Below the pieces are notes generated by a model, which had not been told where the DNA came from, made no database searches, and worked only from the letters and a program-made list of their open reading frames with translations. From Lachnospiraceae bacterium (GTDB lineage Bacteria > Bacillota > Clostridia > Lachnospirales > Lachnospiraceae), in the NCBI GenBank assembly GCA_015057165.1, contig SVEY01000005.1:1-54220 (forward strand): a stretch of 54,220 nucleotides of DNA. Reading direction: 5' to 3'. Made by a program: the position numbers and the translations under genes. Shown here piece by piece: positions 18,058-26,559 of this stretch (position 1 is the stretch's first letter; every line of letters begins with the position of its first letter).

Positions 18058-19329
18058 ATGTTACAAACAAAGACTATTAATGAGGCAATACTTATAGTTA
18101 CAATTGTGATGTTGGTAATTCTCATTTCAATTGTAATTATTGCAAAAGGTAATTTCGGCGAGAACCTAACCGATTTACGAGATGACGACAATTTAAATAA
18201 TACAGATGATCAGAATAATGTAAGTTCATCTTTAAAGAATAAGTTGTATGAATTTCTTAAATCGATAGAATTACGATGTGCAAAAGTGTTAAACACAGCA
18301 ACATATATAGGGATTTTTGCAACAGTAGCAACAATAGGAATCACATGCCTTATCAACATTGTTAGTTTTAAAGCTTCACAGATAGATGTCAAGGTTATAG
18401 ATGGACATCATTGGGAATGGAAGTATGATCACCGGACAGAACAGCCTGACAGTTTACATTATAGTATTGATGAGAAGGGGCACTTTTCAAATACTCATAA
18501 TGGATTACCTGAAACATGGAATTTTCGAATATATAACATGGGGAATGATGTGGCTAATGACATTATTGTAAAGCTTGACATTGATGGGGTGGAATATGAA
18601 TCCTTTCCGCAGCCTGATGATTATGATTTAGAGAACCACATTCATGGAATAGGATCGTACGCTACAATCTCTACTAATCTTGGCACTATTGATCCAGATC
18701 AGTATATTGATATACCGGAGTTTCCGGTTGAACACACAATTATAAGAAATAAGGAAGATTCGGTGAATTCAAAGGACTTATCTGATGTTTCAAAGAGTAC
18801 AAAGCTTAGACTAACTGTCTATTCCAACGAGGGCTTGATTATGGAGAAGACTTATGTCTGTGAATGTGATAATGTTATGGAGAGCAAGACTAATGAAGTA
18901 GAGGAGTATCGTAGTGAAGATGATAAGAGTGTATTAGAATGCTTCATACACCTTCATAAGGAACAGGGGGATTCTGCATGGATAAGGATACAAGGTGAGG
19001 AAAGGAAACTATCACGTGCTATAGAAAGATGTTTGTTTTCGTTGCCAAATGAGAGACTTGACAATCCTCATCCTGATTATGATGAATGCCTGAGACTAGC
19101 TGAAGCACATAAGGAGATACCACCAGTATTGTATCAGGACATATATCGAGTAGCGTTAGAAAAGCTTAATGTAAATAATTCGACAATGCGTCGTTTCTAT
19201 CATAGGAAGGCGGTTTTTTATGGGAGAATGTATTATATTAGTTCTATTATTAATGATGAAATGACTGCAACAATGCCTGTATCTGTGGATGAGAAGATAC
19301 AGATGGATATTATGTGTAATGAGGAGTAA
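18058..19329 (+). CDS. Unrecognised two-helix membrane protein of the DUF4062 cluster
   Basis: 423 aa. Membrane helices are visible at residues 9-29 and 81-104, separated by a polar Asp/Asn-rich linker. A large soluble domain follows with a beta-rich part (about 110-275, containing GHHWEWKYDHRTEQPD and WNFRIYNMGNDVANDI) and a helical C-terminus. The WNFRIYNMGNDVAND segment resembles the immunoglobulin-like region of the first gene (HIANEGTTRATGVRI), suggesting both carry a similar beta-sandwich; this is a judgement by eye. AAAGGAGGGGG lies about 16 bp upstream, a long spacer. No known family recognised. Confidence 0.72.
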   Translation: MLQTKTINEAILIVTIVMLVILISIVIIAKGNFGENLTDLRDDDNLNNTDDQNNVSSSLKNKLYEFLKSIELRCAKVLNTATYIGIFATVATIGITCLINIVSFKASQIDVKVIDGHHWEWKYDHRTEQPDSLHYSIDEKGHFSNTHNGLPETWNFRIYNMGNDVANDIIVKLDIDGVEYESFPQPDDYDLENHIHGIGSYATISTNLGTIDPDQYIDIPEFPVEHTIIRNKEDSVNSKDLSDVSKSTKLRLTVYSNEGLIMEKTYVCECDNVMESKTNEVEEYRSEDDKSVLECFIHLHKEQGDSAWIRIQGEERKLSRAIERCLFSLPNERLDNPHPDYDECLRLAEAHKEIPPVLYQDIYRVALEKLNVNNSTMRRFYHRKAVFYGRMYYISSIINDEMTATMPVSVDEKIQMDIMCNEE

Positions 19330-19338
19330 GATTTAGAA

Positions 19339-20133
19339 TTGAAAAAAAATAGATTAATTAAAGTTATATGTTTGATAATTGTATTGACACTTATATTTGT
19401 GATGACAAGTTGTAGTGTATATGATTCTAATAAGAAGAATATTAATGTTGAGTACGATGTTTGTTCAATAGAGTATAATTGTTCATCTGAGTTCACAGGT
19501 GCTCTTGCAAATGCAATACATTTTAATCTTCCAGATAGACATAAAGGAATGTATATTACATTTATTACTGGAGCAGCAGGTGAGTTCCAACAAGATATTA
19601 CCCAGATGGCAACAAATTATCCATCTGCGAAGGGTATAGAGTACGCTGGTGAAAGACGAATAGGAAATACTAACGAACAAGATGCCACTTTTTGCTTTGA
19701 TGCAGCATCAGCAGCAATAAATGTAGCTTCTCGTGCTGTCAACGTATTTATTGCCTATTATGAAACTGGAGACTATAGAGCTGGGATAAGAAGGATGGCG
19801 GAAATAGTTTCAGGATATACTAGTGTAACATATCATTATGTTGTCTATGATTCTAGTGGGAGACAATTGTTTCAAGGAATAGCTCCTGGTGGAATTAAAA
19901 TCACACTATTTTGTGGTGAGAGCGCAAGTAAGGTTGATTTTTACGCAACAGAATCCGGTAACGTAGGCACTATAGCATACGAGAATGCTTATGAAGTTGA
20001 TACTACAGAATATAGTGTTAACGGCGGGGCAACTGGCAAAGCTTACTACAAATATTATGGTGATATCGAAATTTTAGCTCTTGATGATCTACATTTATCG
20101 TATAACGAACTAAAGAGAAAGTACGGGGGATAA
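19339..20133 (+). CDS. Predicted lipoprotein of unknown function
   Basis: 264 aa from a TTG start 12 bases after GAGGAG. A basic N-terminus and hydrophobic segment lead to a lipobox-like VMTSC with Cys25, so the protein is probably lipid-anchored outside the membrane. The rest is soluble, with a GA/AAINVASRA helix near 130-145 and beta-rich C-terminal sequence. It begins nine bases after the membrane protein. No family recognised. The stop at 20131-20133 sits directly after a G5 run beyond which a second frame stays open (see 20219). Confidence 0.75.
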   Translation: MKKNRLIKVICLIIVLTLIFVMTSCSVYDSNKKNINVEYDVCSIEYNCSSEFTGALANAIHFNLPDRHKGMYITFITGAAGEFQQDITQMATNYPSAKGIEYAGERRIGNTNEQDATFCFDAASAAINVASRAVNVFIAYYETGDYRAGIRRMAEIVSGYTSVTYHYVVYDSSGRQLFQGIAPGGIKITLFCGESASKVDFYATESGNVGTIAYENAYEVDTTEYSVNGGATGKAYYKYYGDIEILALDDLHLSYNELKRKYGG

Positions 20134-20218
20134 TAATCTCTTAGTCAAAAGCCCATATAATAGCACATTTCACAATCAGCAGGTAAGAATCCAGAAAGTA
20201 GAGAACGAAAAGAATGGT

Positions 20219-20566
20219 TTGACATATATTTATATGACATATGGGAATAAAGATCCAATTCAAGATGGTTATGTATTTAGGATTGAGGGACTTCTTGAGG
20301 ATATGATGAGTGACATAACTGAAATGGACATAACAGAGTTTGCCTCAAAACTGAAATCTGTTTCATCTCCGGCACACTATAAGATATGGGAAGGCAGAAC
20401 TGATGGGATAGAGGATAAACACATATTTGGAGATGTGTTTTTTGGAGGAAATGATGAATCCGGCGAAGATGGAGCAGGATATGGTGGTCGACTAAGGATA
20501 ATTGTTAATAATGATTATAAGGTTACGCCTAAGAGTCTTGTACAGTTAGAAATAATTGCAGGGTAA
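20219..20566 (+). CDS. Small hypothetical protein, probable frameshifted extension of the lipoprotein
   Basis: From the only available start (TTG 20219, no good ribosome site) the product is 115 aa. The same frame is open from 20114 without a start codon and reads protein-like sequence (NNLLVKSPYNSTFHNQQVRI), overlapping the end of the lipoprotein gene in another frame. A one-base change in the GGGGG run at 20125-20129 would fuse both into about 410 aa. Frameshift mutation, sequencing error or translational slippage would each explain it. The 157 bp after its stop show no gene. Confidence 0.5.
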   Translation: MTYIYMTYGNKDPIQDGYVFRIEGLLEDMMSDITEMDITEFASKLKSVSSPAHYKIWEGRTDGIEDKHIFGDVFFGGNDESGEDGAGYGGRLRIIVNNDYKVTPKSLVQLEIIAG

Positions 20567-20723
20567 TCAGGTGTTTAGCTGAGTGTGAATTAGAAACACT
20601 GGATCTTTAAAGAATAGCGGATTTTGAACTGTTTAAAAGGGAAAAAAAGTGATGGAAAAAGGAAGTCTGAAGTAAATGTAGAGTGTCGGATAACAATATA
20701 GGTATGAGGAGTCATTTGAAAAA

Positions 20724-23700
20724 ATGTTATTAATTAGAAATAAACCACAAGTTTTTGTCAGTTCGTTGTGTGCTAAATACAATGATCCTAAAACAGAAAA
20801 GTATGGATATATTCGCAGTTATTTGAAAGATTTGCTTGAATCTACAGGTATGTTTACGGCATATGTCTACGAGGATGAGGGTGCAGTAGCAGTTAATGCA
20901 TTGGAGGCGTACGAACGTGAGATACCACGCAGCCAGATTATTATCATCCTTCTAGATAATGCTGATGACGATAAGGCCGAGGCGGTGTATAAAGAAGAAC
21001 GTATGGCTAGAGAAGAAGGGCTTCGAATGCTCTATGTTTTCTGCGATGAGAATACAAAGACTGAAACAAGAATGCAGAAGAGCCTTAATCTTAATTATAG
21101 GAATAAGTATAGTGTTGTTCATTCTTTTAAAGAGATGCCGTATGAAGCGTTTAATTCGCTGATGAACGATATCCTAACAGGGTATGTCAGTAGGAGATAC
21201 TCTAAGTATCAAGAGCATTCTAAAAAATGGGAAGATACTGTAGGGACATCCTCGCTTTTAGGTAAATCTGTATTATCTGACAATATCCAACTTTCGCAGT
21301 TATCCGATACGGAGAAGACAGAGGCTGTTGAGATGTATATTGAGGTACCAACAGTTAATAATAGTGAAACAGAAGTGGATTATTCAGTTATAAGGAAAAG
21401 AAGAGATTGTTCTGATTTATGGCTTGTAAAGAAATCAGAACTGGATGTTGGAAGATGTCTTATTGAATGTATCAAGGCTATATATGATTCGAAGTTGTCG
21501 AGAACTGTTACGCATGAAAGGTCTTTCGATGTTTCGAAGATTGATGAAATGAGAAATAATATCCTTTTATGCGTATTGCGTATGAAGAGAGAAGAAGGTA
21601 ATAGCTTCGACTATATACTAAAGGATATTCTTTATAGTATCGGTACGAAGAAATATAAAAATGAAAATAGAGAAAATGAGTCATGCTCTATACAAGCAGG
21701 GTCAATCTCTAATGTTCAGCAAAAGATAAAGAAATATCTTTCTGAAAAATACGAGGGGCTAAAAGCCTTTTATAACGATGACACGAAGTCGATGGTGACA
21801 CATTTTAAGGATGCATTTCATGTAATTACGAGTAGTGGGGACGATAGTTCGAATACAAGTGATTGCTATATTCCAGACTGGATAAAGTTGGATGCTGCAA
21901 TTGATTATAGAAATGCGGAACAGATACATAGGGATGTAGTGCAAGATTTTACGCCTACGGAAGAAGGACAAAATTATATTAATAAGTCAGATGTAAGATA
22001 TGTTTATCCCGAAATCAATCGTGTTGATGGAGAAATAATCTCGGCGATTCAAAAATGGTACACAACTCCTTTTTTTGAATCACCATATAAGATTAAGTTA
22101 GGGAGCAATCTAGATGAAATATGTACAAATATAGTAAGACATCTTCAGATTGCCCTTCGATTTGGTTCCTTTACCCAATTGGAGATAACAAGGGAATTTG
22201 TGATAAAACTCCTTGAAATGTTTTTTGTGAGATTTGCGGACAGAAAGCCGGCATTAGAATTAGTTCGTTTGTTAATTGCTGACGGTAGGAGTATTAAAGA
22301 TGTAAAACTTTATAATAGTTCTTACAAGTCAGGTGCAGATATGATGAATAATGAAGAGGCTTCAGAAATGCTTCACAGTTTTGATAATCTGCCACTGAAA
22401 GGTCAAAGATGTACAGCAACTAGAACCTTTGTTGTATGCTTTGGTCATTATTTGCACGATGATGATTATAATACAGTTGTAGATAGTATTATTGAAGAGA
22501 CAATGCAATGGGCAAAAGATAAGGATCGCTCTATACTTAACACAGACTCGATTATTGAGTTCTATAAAGTCCTCTGTGAACGAGAACGTGGAGGTGATTC
22601 TGTTAGGTTTGCTATGACGTTGATGGACAATTCTCCCAAAAGCATAGGATGGACAAATGAAGTATTTAATGTGTTATTGGCAGTAGATTTTTGTACTCTT
22701 TCAGAAGAATTACAGGGGAAATTGGGAATTCTACTTAAAAACGAACTATCAGAAGAATTATTGCGTGTTGGTCAGGCTAGTAACACATATATTCAGGCGG
22801 TGCTTAATTCTTCAATTATAGAAAACATATTGGTTGATGATTTAAAATTAAAAGTTTCTAACTTTTATAAGGATGTATATCTACTAGAAAAAGCGGTCTT
22901 GGAGGGCGATGCTGATATACTTGAAAAGGGACTGCGGAGTTTTATAAGTCAGGAAAAAATGGACAATGTTCAGGCTAACACTGGTTTATGCATTGGATCG
23001 GCAGATAGGAATATTTCAAACATGTACAATGTTATAAGGAATGCTAGATGCAGGTTATCTGACGCAGTGATAAATGAGATGGTAGATTCACTCTTGATTC
23101 TTATTGCAAATCCATCTAGACTTGTTTCAAGTAAGATTGCAGCGTGTCGTTTGATGGTTTTTCTTGTGCTGAATTATGGAGAAAGTTTGAATCTTGAGTA
23201 TATATATAAGCAGCTTGGTGAGAATCGTGATGAAAATATCAAGGTGTACGAAAATTATATGGAAAAGGGATCGGAGGCAGATCTATTATTTGTCTACAAT
23301 TTGATGCTTTATGTAATTGGCGAAACTGGGAAACCAATGGTTGATTTTTTAATCGACGACTTATTTACATTATCTGTCGATATGGATGATAGGTATGAGG
23401 TTATTCAGACTTTGCAAACTATTTGTGACCTACTACGGGCAGATAATGAAAACAAATTGACGGCTAAGATTTTAAGCCCATTCCTGCAGTTTGTTTTATC
23501 CATGGCGGGTAGTCGTGATAGAAATGTGCGCTTTTATTCTGTGGAATGTTTGGTAGAGATGACTGCATATACACATGTAAAATCGGTAGCCACGCGAAGA
23601 CTCGCTCGGTTTATGGATGGTGGTCAGCCTGATATACGTGTTGCAATCGTAAGCAGGATTCACAAGATTCATGCTAATAGGGATCCATATCTGGAACTTA

Positions 23701-23774
23701 TAAAGGCGAAGGGAAGAATGGATCATTATTATCTGGTAAGGAAGGCGTTATTGATGAGGGAGACGGATGATTGA
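20724..23774 (+). CDS. Large DUF4062-like protein with helical-repeat C-terminus
   Basis: 1016 aa, soluble. Residues 8-150 look like a second, divergent DUF4062/TIR-like domain (PQVFVSSLCAKYNDP, YVYEDEGAVAVNALEAYERE, PRSQIIIILLDNADD). The remainder is almost entirely helical, and its last 400 residues resemble HEAT-type repeats (for example FYSVECLVEMTAYTHVKSVA followed by RRLARFMDGGQPDIRVAIVS). No Walker motif is found, so it differs from STAND ATPases that usually carry such N-termini. GAGG lies 13 bases before the ATG. It closes the cluster that starts at 16551. A sensor or scaffold built from an effector-like domain and helical repeats is a reasonable inference. Confidence 0.75.
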   Translation: MLLIRNKPQVFVSSLCAKYNDPKTEKYGYIRSYLKDLLESTGMFTAYVYEDEGAVAVNALEAYEREIPRSQIIIILLDNADDDKAEAVYKEERMAREEGLRMLYVFCDENTKTETRMQKSLNLNYRNKYSVVHSFKEMPYEAFNSLMNDILTGYVSRRYSKYQEHSKKWEDTVGTSSLLGKSVLSDNIQLSQLSDTEKTEAVEMYIEVPTVNNSETEVDYSVIRKRRDCSDLWLVKKSELDVGRCLIECIKAIYDSKLSRTVTHERSFDVSKIDEMRNNILLCVLRMKREEGNSFDYILKDILYSIGTKKYKNENRENESCSIQAGSISNVQQKIKKYLSEKYEGLKAFYNDDTKSMVTHFKDAFHVITSSGDDSSNTSDCYIPDWIKLDAAIDYRNAEQIHRDVVQDFTPTEEGQNYINKSDVRYVYPEINRVDGEIISAIQKWYTTPFFESPYKIKLGSNLDEICTNIVRHLQIALRFGSFTQLEITREFVIKLLEMFFVRFADRKPALELVRLLIADGRSIKDVKLYNSSYKSGADMMNNEEASEMLHSFDNLPLKGQRCTATRTFVVCFGHYLHDDDYNTVVDSIIEETMQWAKDKDRSILNTDSIIEFYKVLCERERGGDSVRFAMTLMDNSPKSIGWTNEVFNVLLAVDFCTLSEELQGKLGILLKNELSEELLRVGQASNTYIQAVLNSSIIENILVDDLKLKVSNFYKDVYLLEKAVLEGDADILEKGLRSFISQEKMDNVQANTGLCIGSADRNISNMYNVIRNARCRLSDAVINEMVDSLLILIANPSRLVSSKIAACRLMVFLVLNYGESLNLEYIYKQLGENRDENIKVYENYMEKGSEADLLFVYNLMLYVIGETGKPMVDFLIDDLFTLSVDMDDRYEVIQTLQTICDLLRADNENKLTAKILSPFLQFVLSMAGSRDRNVRFYSVECLVEMTAYTHVKSVATRRLARFMDGGQPDIRVAIVSRIHKIHANRDPYLELIKAKGRMDHYYLVRKALLMRETDD

Positions 23775-23892
23775 GAAGATGAGATGGATGCAATCAAACT
23801 ACCGTAATTTATAAAAAAGATTAATGTGCTGGCAGATTTCATAGAGCATGATGAGCTTGTTGCTTTTACTCCTGCCTTGTGCTTCAGACTAC

Positions 23893-23921
23893 TTGACACA
23901 TATTATAATATGTGTTACTCT
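23893..23921 (+). promoter_or_regulatory. hicA promoter with 20-bp palindromic operator in its spacer
   Basis: TTGACA (23893-23898), then a 17-bp gap, then TACTCT (23916-23921). A perfect palindrome, ACACATATTATAATATGTGT at 23896-23915, fills the spacer. HicB antitoxins commonly repress their own operon through such dyads, so this is a likely HicB operator. A 14-codon frame with a GGGGG site (23940-23984) lies between it and hicA. Confidence 0.65.
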
Positions 23922-23998
23922 AAAAATAGATTTGGGGGTATGTACTATGAAGGAGATTTTAGTGAGAGGCAATATATTTTTTAAAGGAGGAGGATAAT

Positions 23999-24196
23999 TT
24001 GAAGTCTTATTCTTCAAGAGAAGTATTAAAAGCACTATTGGATGATGGCTGGTATGAGGTACGTGTTAATGGAAGTCATCATCAGTACAAGCACAAAACA
24101 AAAAAAGGGCGTGTAACCATTAAACATCCCGATAAAGATATTCCCCCCAAAACATTGTCGAGTATAGAGCGTCAGTCGGGGATTAAATTTCATTAA
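23999..24196 (+). CDS. hicA: HicA-family mRNA interferase toxin
   Basis: 65 aa, the full family length. The dsRBD-like fold is shown by SSREVLKALLDDGWYEVRVNGSHHQYKH, which holds the catalytic histidine, and by VTIKHPDKDIPPKTLSSIERQSG at the end. HicA cleaves mRNA and is neutralised by HicB. The start is TTG after AAAGGAGGAGG, at a short spacing. Its partner follows after an unusually long 148-bp A-rich spacer; in most hicAB operons the genes nearly touch. Confidence 0.92.
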   Translation: MKSYSSREVLKALLDDGWYEVRVNGSHHQYKHKTKKGRVTIKHPDKDIPPKTLSSIERQSGIKFH

Positions 24197-24344
24197 AAAA
24201 TAAGACAAAGAAGTTTAAATCAAGAGATAATATAAAGAAAATAATATAATATGTAATCAATAAAATAGAAAAATGTAAAGTATTAAAAGAAATATAAAGA
24301 AAAAAGAACAAATAAAAGAATAAAGAAATAATAAATAGAAAGAT
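24197..24344 (+). other. A-rich, nearly C-free spacer between hicA and hicB
   Basis: The 148 bp are overwhelmingly A with some G and T; only about four to five C residues occur. There is no ORF or clear hairpin. Such an unstructured leader may favour hicB translation from the shared mRNA, or may contain a separate AT-rich promoter. The strand bias is the only firm observation. Confidence 0.6.
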
Positions 24345-24761
24345 ATGAAACTTAGAAAAGAAAAAAATAAAGAGAAAATTTGCTATCCTATTGTTTTGAC
24401 TTTTGAAGAAGGGCAAGAAATTGCTGTTGAAATACCAGACCTTGATGTTGCAACGAGTGGTGTGAGTGAAGAAGATGCACTTTCTTCTGCTAGGGAATTG
24501 TTGGGACTAGTTGTATATGGATTAGAAGAAGATAAAGAAGAAGTGCCAAAACCTTCTTCGGTTAGAGATATTCACATTGAAGATAATCAGATGGTTATGC
24601 TTGTGGATGTATATATGCCAGCCGTACGTATGGCCCAAGATAATAAATCTGTTAGTCGTACTGTAACTATTCCGGCATGGTTGAATGCAAAGGCACAAAG
24701 TTATGATATTAACTTTTCACAAGTGTTACAGGAGGCATTAAAAGAAAAGATCCTTTTGTAG
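24345..24761 (+). CDS. hicB: HicB-family antitoxin
   Basis: 138 aa. The partial RNase H-like N-terminal domain is seen in YPIVLTFEEGQEIAVEIPDLDVATSG followed by EEDALSSARELLGLVVYGLEEDKEEVPKPS. A ribbon-helix-helix/HicB-type DNA-binding tail (SRTVTIPAWLNAKAQSYDINFSQVLQEAL) closes the protein. HicB binds HicA and represses the operon, probably at 23896-23915. The ribosome site (AGAAAG) is weak. A strong hairpin at 24887-24920 with TTTCTT ends the transcript. Confidence 0.9.
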   Translation: MKLRKEKNKEKICYPIVLTFEEGQEIAVEIPDLDVATSGVSEEDALSSARELLGLVVYGLEEDKEEVPKPSSVRDIHIEDNQMVMLVDVYMPAVRMAQDNKSVSRTVTIPAWLNAKAQSYDINFSQVLQEALKEKILL

Positions 24762-24861
24762 ATGATAATGATTTTGTAGTTTTTAAATTGGCTTGAGAAA
24801 AGTTGTATAATATTGAGAATATTTTGGGAAAATTGTGGGCAGGATGGACTATAGATATGGG

Positions 24862-24936
24862 GGCTGTAAAAATAGTCTCTAAATAGCAGACCTGCATTGG
24901 CCATTGCCAATGCAGGTCTGTTTCTTAATATATAAT
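24862..24936. repeat. Right copy of the 75-bp inverted repeat
   Basis: Reverse complement of 1-75 with one mismatch. The stem 24887-24900 / 24907-24920 encloses CCATTG. On the plus strand it is followed by TTTCTT and works as a terminator for hicB. Conservation extends about 25 bp on the hicB side of the hairpin (24862-24886), and ends at 24861. Another 100 bp to the next gene hold nothing further that I can name. Confidence 0.9.
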
Positions 24937-25058
24937 TATTATAAATGTTGATTTTTGAGGCACTTTAATAAGCCCTATGTTAATAAGAGCTTTTTTAATC
25001 TATTTAGTTACCTAATATCATGCAATCAGCTTTATTCGATTTTGTGCCTGCCCTTTAA

Positions 25059-26018
25059 TTATTTGAGTTTTTCTTTTAGTTTTTTATTTTCAGCTTGGAG
25101 TTGTTCGATTAGATTCTGCTGTTCTGACAATTTAGCATCCTTTTCGGAAAGCTGCTTCTGCACATATTGCTCATGTAAGATGGCTTCATCTCTAGCATCT
25201 TTAAGTTCCTTAAGCTGTTTCTGCACATACTGTTCATGGAAGATAGCTTCATCTCTAGCTTCTTGCAGTTCCTTAAGCTGCTTTTGTACATACTGCTCAT
25301 GGAAGATAGCTTCCTGTCTTGCTTCACACATAGCTCTTATTGTTTCGTCAGAGTTTTGTACATATATAGAATTGGCAGCTTCTGAATATACTTTATCTTT
25401 TTCTGCAATCATCTTTAATTCCTCCCATGTGGTGGCTTTGAATAGCCTTGCCCATTCGTCAATATGCCATTTCTTATCTTCTTTAGTTGCAAGCTTTATC
25501 TGATTTAATGATAACACGCTAAGACGAAATTTGCTATTATAAATTTTCCCTGTTTCAACATTCTGTAACATATATGTACTGTAGAATTCTAATTCATCAG
25601 GGAATAAATCATAATCTAAGAATCCAATATGTGTTACAGGTATTGCAGAATTATAGTCCTCACCCTTTTGTACGTTGTCAAATGTCCTACACAGGTAGCA
25701 TAGAGACCGGTTTGTCCAGTTACTGCAATTAGTTACCTGCATTTCGAGATTAATAATACTGTTGTCATTTAGCATCACCTTAACATCCAAGATAAAGTCC
25801 TTATCGTCGATATGCTTTCCAAGTTCTATGGGATTAACTATTTCCACGCTTTTGATGTCGCTAAGCGGAACATGCATCATAGAGCTTATTAATCCTTTAA
25901 GCACGTTGTTGTTTGACTGCAATACCATACGGAACATATAGTCGTTGGTCATGCAGTAGTCAATTTTCCCTGTGGCATTTCGCCATTCTTCATTATTAAG
26001 TTGTTCGTTTTTTGCCAT
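25059..26018 (-). CDS. Rpn-family PD-(D/E)XK nuclease with 21-residue repeats
   Basis: 319 aa. The N-terminal PDDEXK_2 domain has KIDYCMTNDYMFRMVLQ and the catalytic region DFILDVKVMLNDNSIINLEMQ. Family members are transposase-like nucleases linked to DNA breakage, recombination and, in recent work, phage defence. The C-terminus has three tandem copies of a 21-residue unit (EARDEAIFHEQYVQKQLKEL and variants), then a coiled coil. ATG 26018 follows AAGGAGG by eight bases and is preferred over a TTG two codons earlier. The gene is transcribed toward hicB. It may be mobile or hypervariable at its repeats. Confidence 0.9.
   Translation of the reverse strand: MAKNEQLNNEEWRNATGKIDYCMTNDYMFRMVLQSNNNVLKGLISSMMHVPLSDIKSVEIVNPIELGKHIDDKDFILDVKVMLNDNSIINLEMQVTNCSNWTNRSLCYLCRTFDNVQKGEDYNSAIPVTHIGFLDYDLFPDELEFYSTYMLQNVETGKIYNSKFRLSVLSLNQIKLATKEDKKWHIDEWARLFKATTWEELKMIAEKDKVYSEAANSIYVQNSDETIRAMCEARQEAIFHEQYVQKQLKELQEARDEAIFHEQYVQKQLKELKDARDEAILHEQYVQKQLSEKDAKLSEQQNLIEQLQAENKKLKEKLK
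25137..25325 (-). repeat. Three 63-bp in-frame repeats in the Rpn gene
   Basis: Three direct 63-bp units encode the 21-residue repeats; the first two differ in few bases. Repeat number can change by recombination or slippage without breaking the frame. A remnant of the same unit is found at 29823-29873. Confidence 0.85.
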
Positions 26019-26053
26019 AAGCAAAGCCTCCTTGTAAAGTATTAATAATAATT

Positions 26054-26148
26054 ATTCCTATGGTATTGGGAATAGCATAAGCGACAGCTTATGAACGAAT
26101 CAGACTGATTCGATAGAAGTATTATAGCAGATTATTTTTGGAATACAA
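26054..26148 (-). promoter_or_regulatory. Rpn promoter and three hairpins in its leader
   Basis: On the minus strand TTGTAT (26148-26143) and TATAAT (26126-26121) are 16 bp apart. The leader after it contains three consecutive dyads: CGAATCAG-A-CTGATTCG (26096-26112), CATAAGC-GACA-GCTTATG (26076-26093) and ATTCC...GGAAT (26054-26073). These could control translation or mRNA stability, or be binding sites. Confidence 0.55.
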
Positions 26149-26322
26149 TCGAACAAATTATTAAATCTTTATTAACTTTTTTTAGTAGTAGAATGTAGAA
26201 GTTTTTTCTTGCTAACCATATTCTGAGATGATATTATACAATTATAAAGAGAGTTTAAGCAAAAGAATTAGGCTTATAGTTTGTATAATAGATTTTATAA
26301 TTGGTCAAGGGAGGTAATGGTA

Positions 26323-26559
26323 ATGACTGTACAGCAGCAAGTTGCCGAAAGAATTAATGGATTATCTGAAGAGGGTGCATTCTTTATAGAACAAGTTCTT
26401 GATAGTATGAAGCCTACTTTTTTTATCACTACAGAAGAAAACGAAAGAAAAGTTGACGTAAAAAAGAGATTTGGAGCGGGAGAGGGCATTATCAAGAATG
26501 TAGAAGAGTTTAAGAGTAATAATGACGAAATAATGAAGATGTTTGAGGGGTTTGAATGA
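26323..26559 (+). CDS. Putative antitoxin of a PIN toxin pair
   Basis: 78 aa. The N-terminal half is helical (QQVAERINGLSEEGAFFIEQVLDSM), the C-terminal half acidic and probably disordered until bound, a common antitoxin pattern. It is identified mainly by position: the PIN gene starts inside its stop codon (ATGA overlap). ATG 26323 is eight bases after GGGAGG, better placed than ATG 26317 or the upstream TTG. Confidence 0.72.
   Translation: MTVQQQVAERINGLSEEGAFFIEQVLDSMKPTFFITTEENERKVDVKKRFGAGEGIIKNVEEFKSNNDEIMKMFEGFE

Noticed and set aside
21225-21290. Possible Walker A (GTSSLLGKS) in the large DUF4062-like protein
   Set aside because: Spacing is one residue too long for GxxxxGK[ST], and no matching Walker B was seen, so no NTPase was called.
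25137-25325. Possible CRISPR array
   Set aside because: The units are adjacent, without spacers, and encode an in-frame protein repeat. No CRISPR array or cas gene was found in the window.
24955-25503. 182-codon plus-strand frame with Ser/Cys-rich repeats
   Set aside because: It is antisense to the repeat tail of the Rpn gene and mirrors its 63-bp repeats; no ribosome site and no plausible protein pattern.
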